DNA of 64,000 bases from Caballeronia ptereochthonis (GCF_001545075.1 NZ_FCOB02000006.1:124001-188000); one strand, 5' to 3'; shown: positions 12,861 through 21,295, counted from the first letter of the stretch. Notes: generated by a model not told the origin, from the sequence alone. Program-made: numbers and translations.

Positions 12861-14006
12861 ATGCCTAACCTCACGTCCGCTCCCGTAGTTGTCATCGCTC
12901 CCGACTCGTTCAAGGGTTCGCTCTCCGCAGAGGGCGTCGCGAACGCCATCGCGGAAGGCATCAGGCGTGCGCGGCCGGACGCCGACATCCGCATCCGCCC
13001 GATGGCCGACGGCGGCGAAGGCACGCTCGACGCGATGCTCGCGGCCGGCGGCGAGCGCCGCATGCTCAACGTGCGCGGCGCGGCGGCCGCGCGGCGCGAT
13101 GCGGCCACCGGCCTGCTCGCCGATGGCGGCGCGATCATCGAGACCGCCGAAGTGGTCGGCATCACCGATCCGGACGGTATGGCGGTTCCCGTCACCGAGC
13201 GCAGCACGCTCGGCATGGGCGAGGCGATCCGCTCGCTGCTCGATTCCGGCGCGCGCAGCTTCTATGTCGCGCTCGGCGGCAGCAGCACCAACGACGGCGG
13301 CGCGGGCCTGCTCGTCGGCCTGGGGCTCAAGCTCTTCGACGCGAGCCGCAAGGAGCTCGAGCCGGTGCCGTCGGCGCTGGCGCGGGTTGCGCGCATCGAC
13401 GCGTCGGGGCTCGATCCGCGCGTGAAGGAGGCCGAGTTCGTCGGCATGTCCGACGTGGACAATCCGCTCACCGGCGATCACGGCGCGACGGCGGTCTTCG
13501 GGCCGCAGAAAGGGGTGACGCCGGAACAGGTCGCGACGATCGACGCCGCCCTCGCCCATTTCGCCGATCTCCTCGAACCCGCGATGGGCGTCACGAAGCG
13601 CAACGAGCCCGGCGCGGGCGCGGCGGGCGGACTCGGTTTCGCGCTGCACATGCTGGGCGCGCGCTTCGAGACGGGCGCGGAAGTGGTCGCGCGCGAGATC
13701 GGGCTCGACGCCGCGCTCGAAGGCGCGAACTGGCTCATCACGGGCGAAGGCCGCTCCGACGTGCAGACGCTGCACGGCAAGGCGCCCTTCATCGCCTGCA
13801 AGCACGCGCGCGCGGCGGGCGTGCCGGCGTCGCTGCTCTCGGGCGCGGTGGATTCGGCGGCGCTGCCGCGGCTCTCCGAGTTCTTCAGCGGCTGCTTCTC
13901 GCCCGCGCCGGGCCCGATCACGCTCGACACCGCGATTCGCGACGCCGCGCGGCTGCTCGCGAACGAAGCCGAGCAGCTCACGCGGTTGAAGTTCGGCTCG
14001 AAGTAA
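12861..14006 (+). CDS. glxK: Glycerate kinase (GlxK/GarK family)
   Basis: This is a 381-residue cytoplasmic kinase phosphorylating glycerate in the glyoxylate/glycerate route. It begins VVVIAPDSFKGSLSA, the family N-terminal phosphate-site motif. It continues with MADGGEGTLDAML, GGSSTNDGGAG and ITGEGRSDVQTLHGK, all hallmark segments of the type I glycerate kinase fold. Length is normal for the family. It stands alone, divergent from tig and convergent with the PepSY gene. Whether it makes 2- or 3-phosphoglycerate is not decided by the sequence; the family usually makes the 2-phosphate. Confidence 0.93.
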   Translation: MPNLTSAPVVVIAPDSFKGSLSAEGVANAIAEGIRRARPDADIRIRPMADGGEGTLDAMLAAGGERRMLNVRGAAAARRDAATGLLADGGAIIETAEVVGITDPDGMAVPVTERSTLGMGEAIRSLLDSGARSFYVALGGSSTNDGGAGLLVGLGLKLFDASRKELEPVPSALARVARIDASGLDPRVKEAEFVGMSDVDNPLTGDHGATAVFGPQKGVTPEQVATIDAALAHFADLLEPAMGVTKRNEPGAGAAGGLGFALHMLGARFETGAEVVAREIGLDAALEGANWLITGEGRSDVQTLHGKAPFIACKHARAAGVPASLLSGAVDSAALPRLSEFFSGCFSPAPGPITLDTAIRDAARLLANEAEQLTRLKFGSK

Positions 14007-14029
14007 ATCCGAACGGCGCGCGCGATGCC

Positions 14030-15469
14030 TCAGGCGACCGCGCGCCTCGCGCCGAACGCGAGCCGGTCGAAGCACCAGACGGCGAGCATCGTCGCGCCCA
14101 TCAACGGGAATATCACGCCGAGCAAGGTCAGGCCGCCGCGCCATGCGCGCATCGGCGGGCGCTTGACCGGCCGCGCCGGCGAGCCGAGCGTGCGCGCGGG
14201 ACGACGCTTCATCCACATGATGAAGCCGGTCACGGCCAGGGACGCGAGCCCGAGCGAGATCGCCGAGCAGACGATCTGATTCGCGAATCCGAAGTAGCGC
14301 CCCATGTGCAGCGACGTGCCATACGAGATCCATTGCGCGACGCGGCCGTAGCTCGCATAGGAGATGTCGGACAGCACGCGGCCGTTGTATTGATCGATAT
14401 GCAGCGTGCGCTCGTCGCGCGGGTCGGCGGGAAAGTACGACACCGTGTAGACGCCCGTCGGCTTGCCGGGCAGCGCGATGCCGTAGTCGTCGGTGACGCC
14501 CTGCTTTGCCGCGAGCGCGACCACGTCGTCGATCGACACGTGTCCGGCCGATGCCGGTGCGCTCACGCCATCCGGCACTTCCGTCGCGCCCACGGCCCAC
14601 GGCGTCTGCTTGAGCGGCAGATCGTCCATCGTCATGTGCATGCCGTGCATCGCGTGTTCATCGGCGGGCTTCGCCGCCGCGCCGGGCGCCGTCGAGTGGA
14701 CGTGCGCCTCGCCCCACGCGCCCTTCGGATAGCCGAGCGACGCCGATGTCGCGAGCGCCTTGAACTCCTTGCCCCACGAGCCCGACCACGGCAGCCCGGA
14801 GAGCACGAAGAAGAGCGCGCCGATCGCGAGCCAGATGCCGCCCACCGCATGCAGATCGCGCCACCACGCGCGCCCCGTCAGCGACAGACGCGGCAGCCAT
14901 ACGCCGCCCTTCCTCGCGTTCGTGCGATCCGGCCACCACAGCGCGACGCCCGTGCCGATCATCACGAGCGTCCAGCAGCCGGCGAGCTCCATCAGCAGTT
15001 CACCGGCCTTGCCCATCATCAGGCCGCGATGCAGATTGCGCACCTGCTTCATCAACCTGTGTTCGACCGAGAGCTTGCCGAGCACCGCGCCGTCGTAGGG
15101 ATCGACGTACACGCTTTCGCTCTCGCCCGAAGGCAGGCGAAACACGAACTCCGCGCTGCGCGTGCGATCGCTCTCGATCTGCGCGAGCGTCGGCACGGCG
15201 CCACGCGGCTCGCTCGCGACGGCTTTCGCGAGCAGGACGTCGCGCGAAAGCTGCGGGCCGTGCGTATCGGCGACGACCATCCTGTCGCGATAGAGAAGCG
15301 GCTCGATCTGCGGCTGAAAACAGTAGATCGTGCCGGTGATCGCGAGCACGATGAGAAGCGGCATCACGAAGAGGCCCGCATAGAAATGCCAGCGCCAGAG
15401 CGTACGGCGATGCGCGACGACCTCCGCATTCGACGTTGCTGCTGCCGCGATTGAGTTGGGTGCAAGCAT
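14030..15469 (-). CDS. PepSY-associated transmembrane protein, likely reductase of metal-uptake operon
   Basis: This is a 479-residue inner-membrane protein of the PepSY_TM family, members of which reduce ferri-siderophores or act in metal handling. Four hydrophobic stretches are visible: near residues 28-50, around the GCWTLVMIGTGVALWW segment, near GGIWLAIGALFFVLSG, and a C-terminal pair. Membrane-embedded His residues (WRWHFYAG, NLHRGLMM, DLHAVGG, SLHMGRYFG) could bind heme. A periplasmic loop at about residues 253-283 is rich in His and Met (EHAMHGMHMTMDD), which suggests soft metal such as copper. The start at 15469 is chosen because the hydrophobic N-terminus follows it. The gene lies 40 bases downstream of the TonB receptor gene, in the same operon. 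Confidence 0.85.
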   Translation of the reverse strand: MLAPNSIAAAATSNAEVVAHRRTLWRWHFYAGLFVMPLLIVLAITGTIYCFQPQIEPLLYRDRMVVADTHGPQLSRDVLLAKAVASEPRGAVPTLAQIESDRTRSAEFVFRLPSGESESVYVDPYDGAVLGKLSVEHRLMKQVRNLHRGLMMGKAGELLMELAGCWTLVMIGTGVALWWPDRTNARKGGVWLPRLSLTGRAWWRDLHAVGGIWLAIGALFFVLSGLPWSGSWGKEFKALATSASLGYPKGAWGEAHVHSTAPGAAAKPADEHAMHGMHMTMDDLPLKQTPWAVGATEVPDGVSAPASAGHVSIDDVVALAAKQGVTDDYGIALPGKPTGVYTVSYFPADPRDERTLHIDQYNGRVLSDISYASYGRVAQWISYGTSLHMGRYFGFANQIVCSAISLGLASLAVTGFIMWMKRRPARTLGSPARPVKRPPMRAWRGGLTLLGVIFPLMGATMLAVWCFDRLAFGARRAVA

Positions 15470-15509
15470 GGCGATTCTCGTTGAGTGTGTGCGTTTCGAA
15501 CAAAGGGCA

Positions 15510-17894
15510 TCAGATGCCGATGCGCCCTTCCACATAGAACGTGCGCCCGGCATACGGATGGAACACGTAGTAGCGCCGGTCGAACAGGTTGTCGACGCCG
15601 ATGCCCAGCTCCGTGCGCTTGGTCGGCCTGTACGTCAGCTTCGCGTCGACCACCGTGTACGTGCTCGTGCCGCCGTACGTGTCGGGATTGACGTCGGTAT
15701 TGGTGAGCGTGTTGTATTGCCGCCCCGAGTAACGTACCGCGAGCGTGGCGGCGGTATTCCCGGTCGCGCGATACGTCGCCGCGACATTCGCGCGCCACAG
15801 CGGAATGCGATAGAAGTACTTCCCGACCGACGCCGGATTGCCGCTGTTCGCGAGGATCTTCGACTGCGTGTACGCGGCGTTCGCGACGAGGTCCAGCCCG
15901 CGCACGAGCACGTCCTGCCCTTCGTAGGCGACTTCCGCGCCGCGCGAGCGCACCTTGTCGATGTTCTGGAAGTTGGTGACGTTGGGAATGACGGTCGTGT
16001 TGGTCTGGCTGAAGATGGTGTTCTTCACGTCGTCCTGAAAGAGCGTGAAGCGATACACGCCGTTGCCGCGCACCCACTCGGCGGTGAGTTCCTTCGACAG
16101 GTCGTCTTCGGGCTTGAGGTTCGGATTGTTGTTGACGATCGAGATGCCGTTGATCTGCCCTTGAAACAGCTCGCCGACCGTCGGGAAGCGATACGCGCGC
16201 CCGAGCGATGCGCGCAGCGTCAGGTCCTGCGTGAGGTCGAACGACAGCGACGCCTTCGGCGACCAGTGGCTCTCGCTCATGTCCGCATAGCCGAGCGAAG
16301 TCGCGCCGAGCGCGCGCGTGCCGTCATACGCGTTCCAGTTCTCGTAGCGCACGCCGTACGTGAACGCCCAGCGCGGCAGGAAGCGCCACGCGTCCTGCGC
16401 ATAGACGGCCTGCGTGCGCGTGCGTCCGCCGAACGCGTTGGCGAACGACACGCCCGCGCCATCGCGCCACGCGCTGGTGTTCGACGTCACGTTGTCAAGA
16501 AAATAGTTGTCGTAGTGATAGCCGAACGAGAGCGCGTGCGCGGCGAGACCTGAGCGCGCGGTCGGTGTCCAGCTCGTGCGCAGATCGAGCGACTTCCAGC
16601 CCGAGCCGCTTCCGTCGGTGAGCGTGCCGGGGCCGTCGCCGGGCACGCCGGAGTTCGCCGTGCGCGCGATGCTCTGCGTGATGTCGAAGTACGACGCGAT
16701 CGCCTCCGCGTTCCAGCCCGTCTCGTTGTGCGTGCGCAGTGAAAGGCCGTAGAGGAAGTTTTCGCTCGACCCCATGCTCGGAGCGAAGGTCGCCGCCGGG
16801 ATGTTGTACTCGTATCCGCCGATGTTCACGGGCCCGCTGTACACGGGATTGCCGGCCGCATCGCGCAGGAAGGTCTGCGTGTCGCTGTTGTACTTCTGAT
16901 GCCAGTAGCCGAGCGTGAAGCCCGCCTGCAGCGTGCTCGTCAGATCGTACGCGAGCTTCACGCGCAACTGATCCTGGAACGTGCGCTCGATGCCCTCGCT
17001 CGACGTGCCGAGCACGGCGGTGCGCGCGTTGAACTGGTCGTTGCAGAAGGTCGCGCCGGTGACGGGCCTGTCGGCGGCGGTCGCGGGCGTCTTCGACTGC
17101 GCGAGCGTCGCGAACTGCAGCGGCTGGCCCGTGTTCTCCAGATGATCGACTCCGATCAGAAACGACAGCTTGCCGATGCGGTCGCCGACGGTCGCCGTCG
17201 TGTTCGTGCCGTTGAAGCTGCGGTTCACGCCGAACAGATCGAAGTGCTGCGTGAAGCCCTGCACTTTCGCGTCGGCCTGGAATTGCGTCGGCATGCGCGT
17301 CGTAATGGCGACCGTGGCGCCGATCGAGTTGCCCGGATAGAGCGCCGAGTACGGACCGTAGATGACGTCGGTGCGCTCGATGTCGTCGGCGAAGACCATC
17401 GACCAGCGCGGCGCGAAGGTCCATGTGTTGCCGAGGAAGTTGCTGAGCAAGAGGCCGTCGGCATAGACGAGCCCGCGCGCGGTCTGCGAGTTGCTCGTGC
17501 CGCGCACGGCGATCGTCGAGTTGACGTCGCCGATGAAGCGCTTGCGCACGGCCATGTTCGGCGCGTACTTGAGCACGTCTTCGGGCGTCGTCACGTTCCA
17601 GTACTGGAACTGGTCGGCGGTGACGGTCGCGACGCTCGCGGGCAGGTTCGGGTCGAGCGTCGGGCGTGGCGCCGACTGCGCGGTCACGACGATCGGCGCC
17701 AGCGCGTTATCGGTTGAATCGTTGGGCGCGGCGTGATCGGCCGGCGCGGCCGGGGCCGAAGTGTCGGCCAGTGCGGGCGACGCGGCCGCGGACAAGGCCG
17801 CGTGCGCCATCAGCGACAGCGGCAGCCATGCGCGCGAACGCGCCACGGCACGGCGGCGCGAACGTCGTCGCGCTCGCGTAGTGAGCGGAAACAT
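15510..17894 (-). CDS. TonB-dependent outer-membrane receptor
   Basis: This is a 794-residue gated porin that imports a metal chelate or similar ligand using TonB energy. A long basic N-region and hydrophobic core (cleavage near SPALA) form the signal peptide. A TonB-box-like APIVVTAQ lies near residue 67. The plug domain (about 75-190) contains VAVRGTSNSQTARGLVYADG-like plug strands, here IAVRGTSNSQ. The rest is a beta-barrel ending RTFYVEGRIGI. Its start codon has AGGAA six bases upstream, and that sequence can pair with the end of the preceding DUF2946 gene. The ligand cannot be read from the sequence. The operon partners (DUF2946, PepSY) point to a metal. Confidence 0.93.
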   Translation of the reverse strand: MFPLTTRARRRSRRRAVARSRAWLPLSLMAHAALSAAASPALADTSAPAAPADHAAPNDSTDNALAPIVVTAQSAPRPTLDPNLPASVATVTADQFQYWNVTTPEDVLKYAPNMAVRKRFIGDVNSTIAVRGTSNSQTARGLVYADGLLLSNFLGNTWTFAPRWSMVFADDIERTDVIYGPYSALYPGNSIGATVAITTRMPTQFQADAKVQGFTQHFDLFGVNRSFNGTNTTATVGDRIGKLSFLIGVDHLENTGQPLQFATLAQSKTPATAADRPVTGATFCNDQFNARTAVLGTSSEGIERTFQDQLRVKLAYDLTSTLQAGFTLGYWHQKYNSDTQTFLRDAAGNPVYSGPVNIGGYEYNIPAATFAPSMGSSENFLYGLSLRTHNETGWNAEAIASYFDITQSIARTANSGVPGDGPGTLTDGSGSGWKSLDLRTSWTPTARSGLAAHALSFGYHYDNYFLDNVTSNTSAWRDGAGVSFANAFGGRTRTQAVYAQDAWRFLPRWAFTYGVRYENWNAYDGTRALGATSLGYADMSESHWSPKASLSFDLTQDLTLRASLGRAYRFPTVGELFQGQINGISIVNNNPNLKPEDDLSKELTAEWVRGNGVYRFTLFQDDVKNTIFSQTNTTVIPNVTNFQNIDKVRSRGAEVAYEGQDVLVRGLDLVANAAYTQSKILANSGNPASVGKYFYRIPLWRANVAATYRATGNTAATLAVRYSGRQYNTLTNTDVNPDTYGGTSTYTVVDAKLTYRPTKRTELGIGVDNLFDRRYYVFHPYAGRTFYVEGRIGI

Positions 17895-17900
17895 CGTGAA

Positions 17901-17993
17901 TTCCTGAAAGGGCTGACGAGCGACCGCGCGCGCCCGCTGCGCTCATGCGCGAGGCGAACGGCGAAGCGATCGGACGGAGGACGGTTTCAGGAA
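17901..17993 (-). promoter_or_regulatory. Possible SD-sequestering stem between DUF2946 gene and TonB receptor gene
   Basis: In the mRNA, TTCCTGAAA (17993-17985), which contains the DUF2946 stop codon, is complementary to TTTCAGGAA (17909-17901), which contains the receptor's AGGAA ribosome binding site. The spacer is 75 bases. Pairing would hide the ribosome binding site unless ribosomes reach the DUF2946 stop. This is an inference from complementarity alone. Confidence 0.4.
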
Positions 17994-18406
17994 AGAACGG
18001 GAGGCGCGCGCGGACACGCGGCGTTGAAGGACTTCGTGCAGACGGTGTCGATGTCCGCGCGCGATGCGACCCGCGCGACGCGTTCGACTCGCTCGACGTC
18101 CCGCGCTACGTCGTTGATGACCGGCAGATTGTGCGCGAGCAGTCCGCAGTACGAGCAGGCGTCGAAGTGGCTCGCGGCGTCGTGATGGCCGGCGTGCGCG
18201 GTGTCGTCCGGTGCGAGGGCATCATGTGTCTCGTGCCCTTCGCGATATTGCGCCGCGGGCGAGTCGACCGCGCACAGCACCGCCTGCGGATCGTCCGCGG
18301 CATGACGCGCGGCGAGCGTCTGGCTGATGACCGGCGCGACAATGGCGAGCCACATGACGGCAATGCCGAGCCATGCGACGAAGCGATTGCGCGCGTTGCG
18401 GGTCAT
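17987..18406 (-). CDS. DUF2946 family protein
   Basis: This is a 139-residue probably exported or membrane-anchored protein of unknown function. One hydrophobic segment (about residues 10-30, FVAWLGIAVMWLAIVAPVIS) serves as signal or anchor. The mature part carries a His-rich stretch followed by FDACSYCGLL, a CxxC pair, and a further Cys pair near the C-terminus. These are plausible metal ligands. The start ATG at 18406 has no Shine-Dalgarno sequence. Homology-like sequence begins there, and a promoter at 18446-18474 would place the transcript start just upstream, so the longer open frame is excluded. It is the first gene of the DUF2946-TonB receptor-PepSY operon. Confidence 0.82.
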   Translation of the reverse strand: MTRNARNRFVAWLGIAVMWLAIVAPVISQTLAARHAADDPQAVLCAVDSPAAQYREGHETHDALAPDDTAHAGHHDAASHFDACSYCGLLAHNLPVINDVARDVERVERVARVASRADIDTVCTKSFNAACPRAPPVLS

Positions 18407-18445
18407 GGAGGAAGGTCCGGGTGCATGAGCGAAGGATCGAACGAG

Positions 18446-18474
18446 ATTGTAGGCACCGCATCGGGATGCCGCAA
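18446..18474 (-). promoter_or_regulatory. Predicted promoter of DUF2946-TonB-PepSY operon
   Basis: On the minus strand TTGCGG (-35) and TACAAT (-10) are separated by exactly 17 bases. Transcription would start near 18438, about 32 bases before the DUF2946 start codon. Confidence 0.55.
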
Positions 18475-18570
18475 TCCTGCGCTGCGTATGACGGAGATCG
18501 GAGCGTGTCCGCGCACCCCGCGTGCACCGCGCGCGCGATTCGCTTCGCCTCAGGCGGCGACGCAAATCCG

Positions 18571-18599
18571 CAGACATCGCCTGACGAATCGGTTAGAAT
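18571..18599 (+). promoter_or_regulatory. Predicted promoter of tRNA-Leu
   Basis: CAGACA (-35) and TAGAAT (-10) are separated by 17 bases. The predicted transcript start near 18606 would leave a leader of about 100 bases before the tRNA. Confidence 0.45.
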
Positions 18600-18707
18600 C
18601 TCGGGCTTGGCACAGTGGACCGGTGCCGGACACGGCGGCATCGCCGGGCTTCGAGAATGAGCCGCCAGCCAAGGCAGCGTCACGAATCCCGAAGCCTTCG
18701 CCGTGAC

Positions 18708-18794
18708 GCGAGGATGGCGAAATTGGTAGACGCACCAGGTTTAGGTCCTGACGCCCGCAAGGGTGTGCGGGTTCGAGTCCCGCTCCTCGCACCA
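18708..18794 (+). tRNA. tRNA-Leu (anticodon TAG)
   Basis: This is an 87-base class II tRNA with a long variable arm and encoded ACCA end. The acceptor stem is GCGAGGA pairing with TCCTCGC. The anticodon loop TTTAGGT carries TAG at 18742-18744, and the T-loop is GTTCGAGTC. A rho-independent terminator follows within ten bases. Confidence 0.97.
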
Positions 18795-18800
18795 CCCCAA

Positions 18801-18827
18801 ACCCCTTTCCATCGGAAGGGGTTTTTT
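18801..18827 (+). terminator. Terminator of tRNA-Leu
   Basis: ACCCCTTTCC pairs with GGAAGGGGT around a 3-4-base loop and is followed by TTTTTT. The convergent unknown gene ends at 18834, so it may also serve that gene. Confidence 0.85.
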
Positions 18828-18833
18828 GTTTTG

Positions 18834-19220
18834 CTAGACGCTGATATCGCCCAGTTCGACCATCATCACCTCGCCTTTCGCCTGTGAGCGCCCCGCGAAG
18901 TCGACGCCCGATTGCCCCATCACCCGCCTGATCTCCTCAGGCAGGCGTTCGCTCGCGCGCTGGGCGGCGACCGGCCGGTCGACGTGCGAGAGGAACTGCC
19001 GCACGCCCGACGGCTGCCAGAACACGAAGACGTTGAGCGGATACGAGAGCCTCGCGTCGGCGTGGCGATTGGCGGTGATGTGCAGGCCTATCGTCGGCGA
19101 GACGTGCATCTGGCGCGGGCATACGCGGAAGTCGAAGCCGAAGTCCGTCGCCACGCTCCTCACGAGGAATGGCAGGCACTTGTCACCGAACTGCTTGTTC
19201 TCGGTTTTGCTAAGGGGCAT
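18834..19220 (-). CDS. Conserved-looking hypothetical protein, 128 residues
   Basis: I do not recognise this protein. It begins MPLSKTENKQFGDKC and has a good Shine-Dalgarno sequence (GGGAGG) five to six bases before the ATG at 19220, which fixes the start. There is no signal peptide or membrane segment. Two Cys (CLPFLV and RVCPRQ) and the segment VSPTIGLHITANRHADARLSYPLN-type beta-rich stretches suggest a small globular cytoplasmic domain. The C-terminus is acidic and hydrophobic (VMMVELGDISV). Codon usage resembles its neighbours. It converges on tRNA-Leu and is divergent from the synthase-fold gene. Confidence 0.7.
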   Translation of the reverse strand: MPLSKTENKQFGDKCLPFLVRSVATDFGFDFRVCPRQMHVSPTIGLHITANRHADARLSYPLNVFVFWQPSGVRQFLSHVDRPVAAQRASERLPEEIRRVMGQSGVDFAGRSQAKGEVMMVELGDISV

Positions 19221-19490
19221 GGGCGCCTCCCGACTTCGCGCGCGGATCGTGCGCGGATATGGATCGTCCCTCGGACGGATTGCGGCAGTGTTGCGCGCGC
19301 GGCGGACGCCGTCAGTGGTACGGCGCACATCCGCGCGCAGCGCCGCCGCGCAGCGAAGCCGCGCCTGGCCGGATAAAATGGGCGCCCGTGCGTTGCCCGA
19401 CGCCTGGCGAAAACGCCAGACGGGAACAATCGTTGCCGTCGACGCAAGCCGTCGGCCGCGCCACCCTTCGAATCCCCACAAGCCAAGTTC

Positions 19491-20333
19491 GTGAATTTCG
19501 ACGACTACTGCCAGCAAAAGGCCGCCCCCGACGGCTCCGGCGCGTACTACGCGCTGCGCCGCGCGCCGGCGGCGAAGCAGCCGCTTCTGACCGCCCTCTT
19601 CGCGCTCTATCGCGAGCTCGAGGCGACGGTGAAGGAAACCAGCGATCCGACCATCGGCCGCACGAAGCACGCGTGGTGGCAGAGCGAGCTCGGCAGGCTC
19701 GACGGCGGCGAACCGACGCATCCGGTGACCAAGGCACTGCAGGCGCATGCGCGCGATGCGGCGCATCCCGTTCTCGACGATGCCGGCCGCGCATCGCTCG
19801 CCGCGCTCGTCGACGGCTTCGGCATGGATCTCGATCAGGCGCGCTATCTCGACTGGCCCGGCCTCAGACGCTATCTGGAGCAGACGGGCGGTGCGTTCGC
19901 GACGGCCGTCGCACGCGCCACCGCGCGCGATCCGCAAGGCGCCGCCGCGTGGGCCGCCCCGCTCGGCTCGGCGCTGCTGCTCGCCGATCGCGTGCAGCAC
20001 ATCGGCGACGATGCGCGCAACGGCCGCATCTATGTCCCCATCGACGAGCTGCAGCGTTTCAACGTGACGGCCGCGGACATCATCAATCGCAAGTACGGCG
20101 ACGCGTTCGCGGACCTCATGCGCTTTCAGACCGGACGCGCCCGCGGCGCGCTCGAAGACGCGCTCGCGGCCATTCCGCCGGCGGAGCGCGCCACCCAGCG
20201 CGTACTGCGCGCGCAGGCGGCGCTTTCGCTCGCGCTATTCGACGAGATCGAACGGGAAGGCTTTCAGGTGCTGCATCAACGCATTTCGCTCACGCCGATC
20301 CGCAAGCTGTGGATCACGTGGCGCACGCGCTAG
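19491..20333 (+). CDS. Squalene/phytoene synthase family protein, atypical
   Basis: This is a 280-residue all-helical isoprenoid-synthase-fold protein starting with GTG at 19491. The second Asp-rich motif region is well kept (DRVQHIGDDARNGRIYVP, about residues 168-185). The first motif, where true synthases have DxxxD, reads LYRELEATVKETSDPTIG followed by RTKHAWWQSEL. This resembles the NDUFAF6-like branch more than presqualene or phytoene synthases. It is encoded alone, without hpn or carotenoid genes, and overlaps the convergent DUF1501 gene by four bases. It may be an assembly-factor-like pseudoenzyme rather than a prenyltransferase; the sequence alone leaves this open. Confidence 0.8.
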   Translation: MNFDDYCQQKAAPDGSGAYYALRRAPAAKQPLLTALFALYRELEATVKETSDPTIGRTKHAWWQSELGRLDGGEPTHPVTKALQAHARDAAHPVLDDAGRASLAALVDGFGMDLDQARYLDWPGLRRYLEQTGGAFATAVARATARDPQGAAAWAAPLGSALLLADRVQHIGDDARNGRIYVPIDELQRFNVTAADIINRKYGDAFADLMRFQTGRARGALEDALAAIPPAERATQRVLRAQAALSLALFDEIEREGFQVLHQRISLTPIRKLWITWRTR

Positions 20334-21280
20334 ATGCGCAAGAGCGGCAGCGCTTCGAAGCGCCGGCCGAGGATGGATGTGGAATCGAGCCGCCCGCCCG
20401 CGCCGAGGACGGTCGCGTAGAGCCTTCTGAAATCGATGTCGACGGGCAAGCCGCCTTCGGCGTCGAGCTGATCGAGGCGCGGCGGCATGCCGAAGAGCCC
20501 GCCGCGAACGCTCCCACCCATCAGGAAATGCGGCGCGGCCGCGCCGTGCTCCGTGCCGCCTGCGGCATTTTCGCGCGCGGATCGTCCGAAATCCGAGCGG
20601 GTCATCACGAGCGTGCGGCTCCATGCGCCCGATGCGATCGACTTCGCGCGCAGCAATGCGAGCCCCGCGGCGAATTGCGCCAATAGCGATGCGTGCCGAT
20701 GCGCCTGATTCTCGTGCGTGTCGAAGCCGTGCAGCGAGAGGCGGATCACGCGCACGCTGTCCGATGCGCCCTGCCCGGCGACGAGGTGCGCGGCGGCATC
20801 GCATGAAGCGACGAACGTTCCCGCATCGATGACGCGGGGCGCGTGCACGAGCGGGTCACTGATGCGCGCAAGCCAGCCATCGCTTCGATATTCATCGGCG
20901 TCCGACGCCGTATCCCAGATCTGCCGTGATCGATAGTGCGACCGGTTCGGCGCTTCATAGCCGACGCCCTGCACGATCGCCAAATCCTTCGCGCGCCACG
21001 CGCTCATCAACGGATACAGCGACGGATGCAAGGCCGTGCGCTCGTCGATCGGCAAGGCTGGATCCCCGGATATCGCGAGACTGGGCCTGAGCGCCCGGTA
21101 TAGCGGATCGGCAATTGGAATGACGGTGTTCAAGCCATCGTTGCCGCCGTCGAGATCGACGAGCACGAGCGCTCGAACGGGAGCGGAAGCATCGGGCCGA
21201 ATGAAGGCAAGCGCATCGCCGGCACTGCCCGTATATCCCGCGAACGCGCCGGCCATCGAGAGGAACTGACGTCGGTTCAT
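20330..21280 (-). CDS. DUF1501 family protein, short form
   Basis: This is a 316-residue exported protein of unknown function. The N-terminus MNRRQFLSMAGAFAG resembles a Tat signal peptide (RRQFL). The family segments VLVDLDGGNDGLNTVIP, RSHYRSRQIWDT, LHGFDTHENQ and TRSDFGRSARENAAGGTEHG (metal/sulfatase-like core) are present. Usual members are about 380-450 residues; the middle, after GWLARISDPL, seems shortened by some 60 or more residues. The gene follows a small exported protein gene by 15 bases, likely one operon. The DUF1800 partner commonly beside DUF1501 is not present in this window's neighbourhood. Confidence 0.85.
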   Translation of the reverse strand: MNRRQFLSMAGAFAGYTGSAGDALAFIRPDASAPVRALVLVDLDGGNDGLNTVIPIADPLYRALRPSLAISGDPALPIDERTALHPSLYPLMSAWRAKDLAIVQGVGYEAPNRSHYRSRQIWDTASDADEYRSDGWLARISDPLVHAPRVIDAGTFVASCDAAAHLVAGQGASDSVRVIRLSLHGFDTHENQAHRHASLLAQFAAGLALLRAKSIASGAWSRTLVMTRSDFGRSARENAAGGTEHGAAAPHFLMGGSVRGGLFGMPPRLDQLDAEGGLPVDIDFRRLYATVLGAGGRLDSTSILGRRFEALPLLRI

Positions 21281-21295
21281 TGCGGCGCGCGTCGC

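Larger units (their letters stand above)
18407..18707. other. Divergent promoter region, DUF2946 operon / tRNA-Leu
   Basis: This 301-base gap holds two divergent promoter candidates (18446-18474 minus and 18571-18599 plus). I see no gene in it and no AT-rich Fur-box-like palindrome. Confidence 0.5.

Noticed and set aside
18407-18707. Fur box upstream of the TonB receptor operon
   Set aside because: No AT-rich GATAAT-type palindrome is present; the region is GC-rich around a plain promoter.
18550-18795. Minus-strand open frame with LEPAHPCGRQDLNLVRLPISPS-like ending
   Set aside because: It is the antisense of tRNA-Leu, a well-known false protein.
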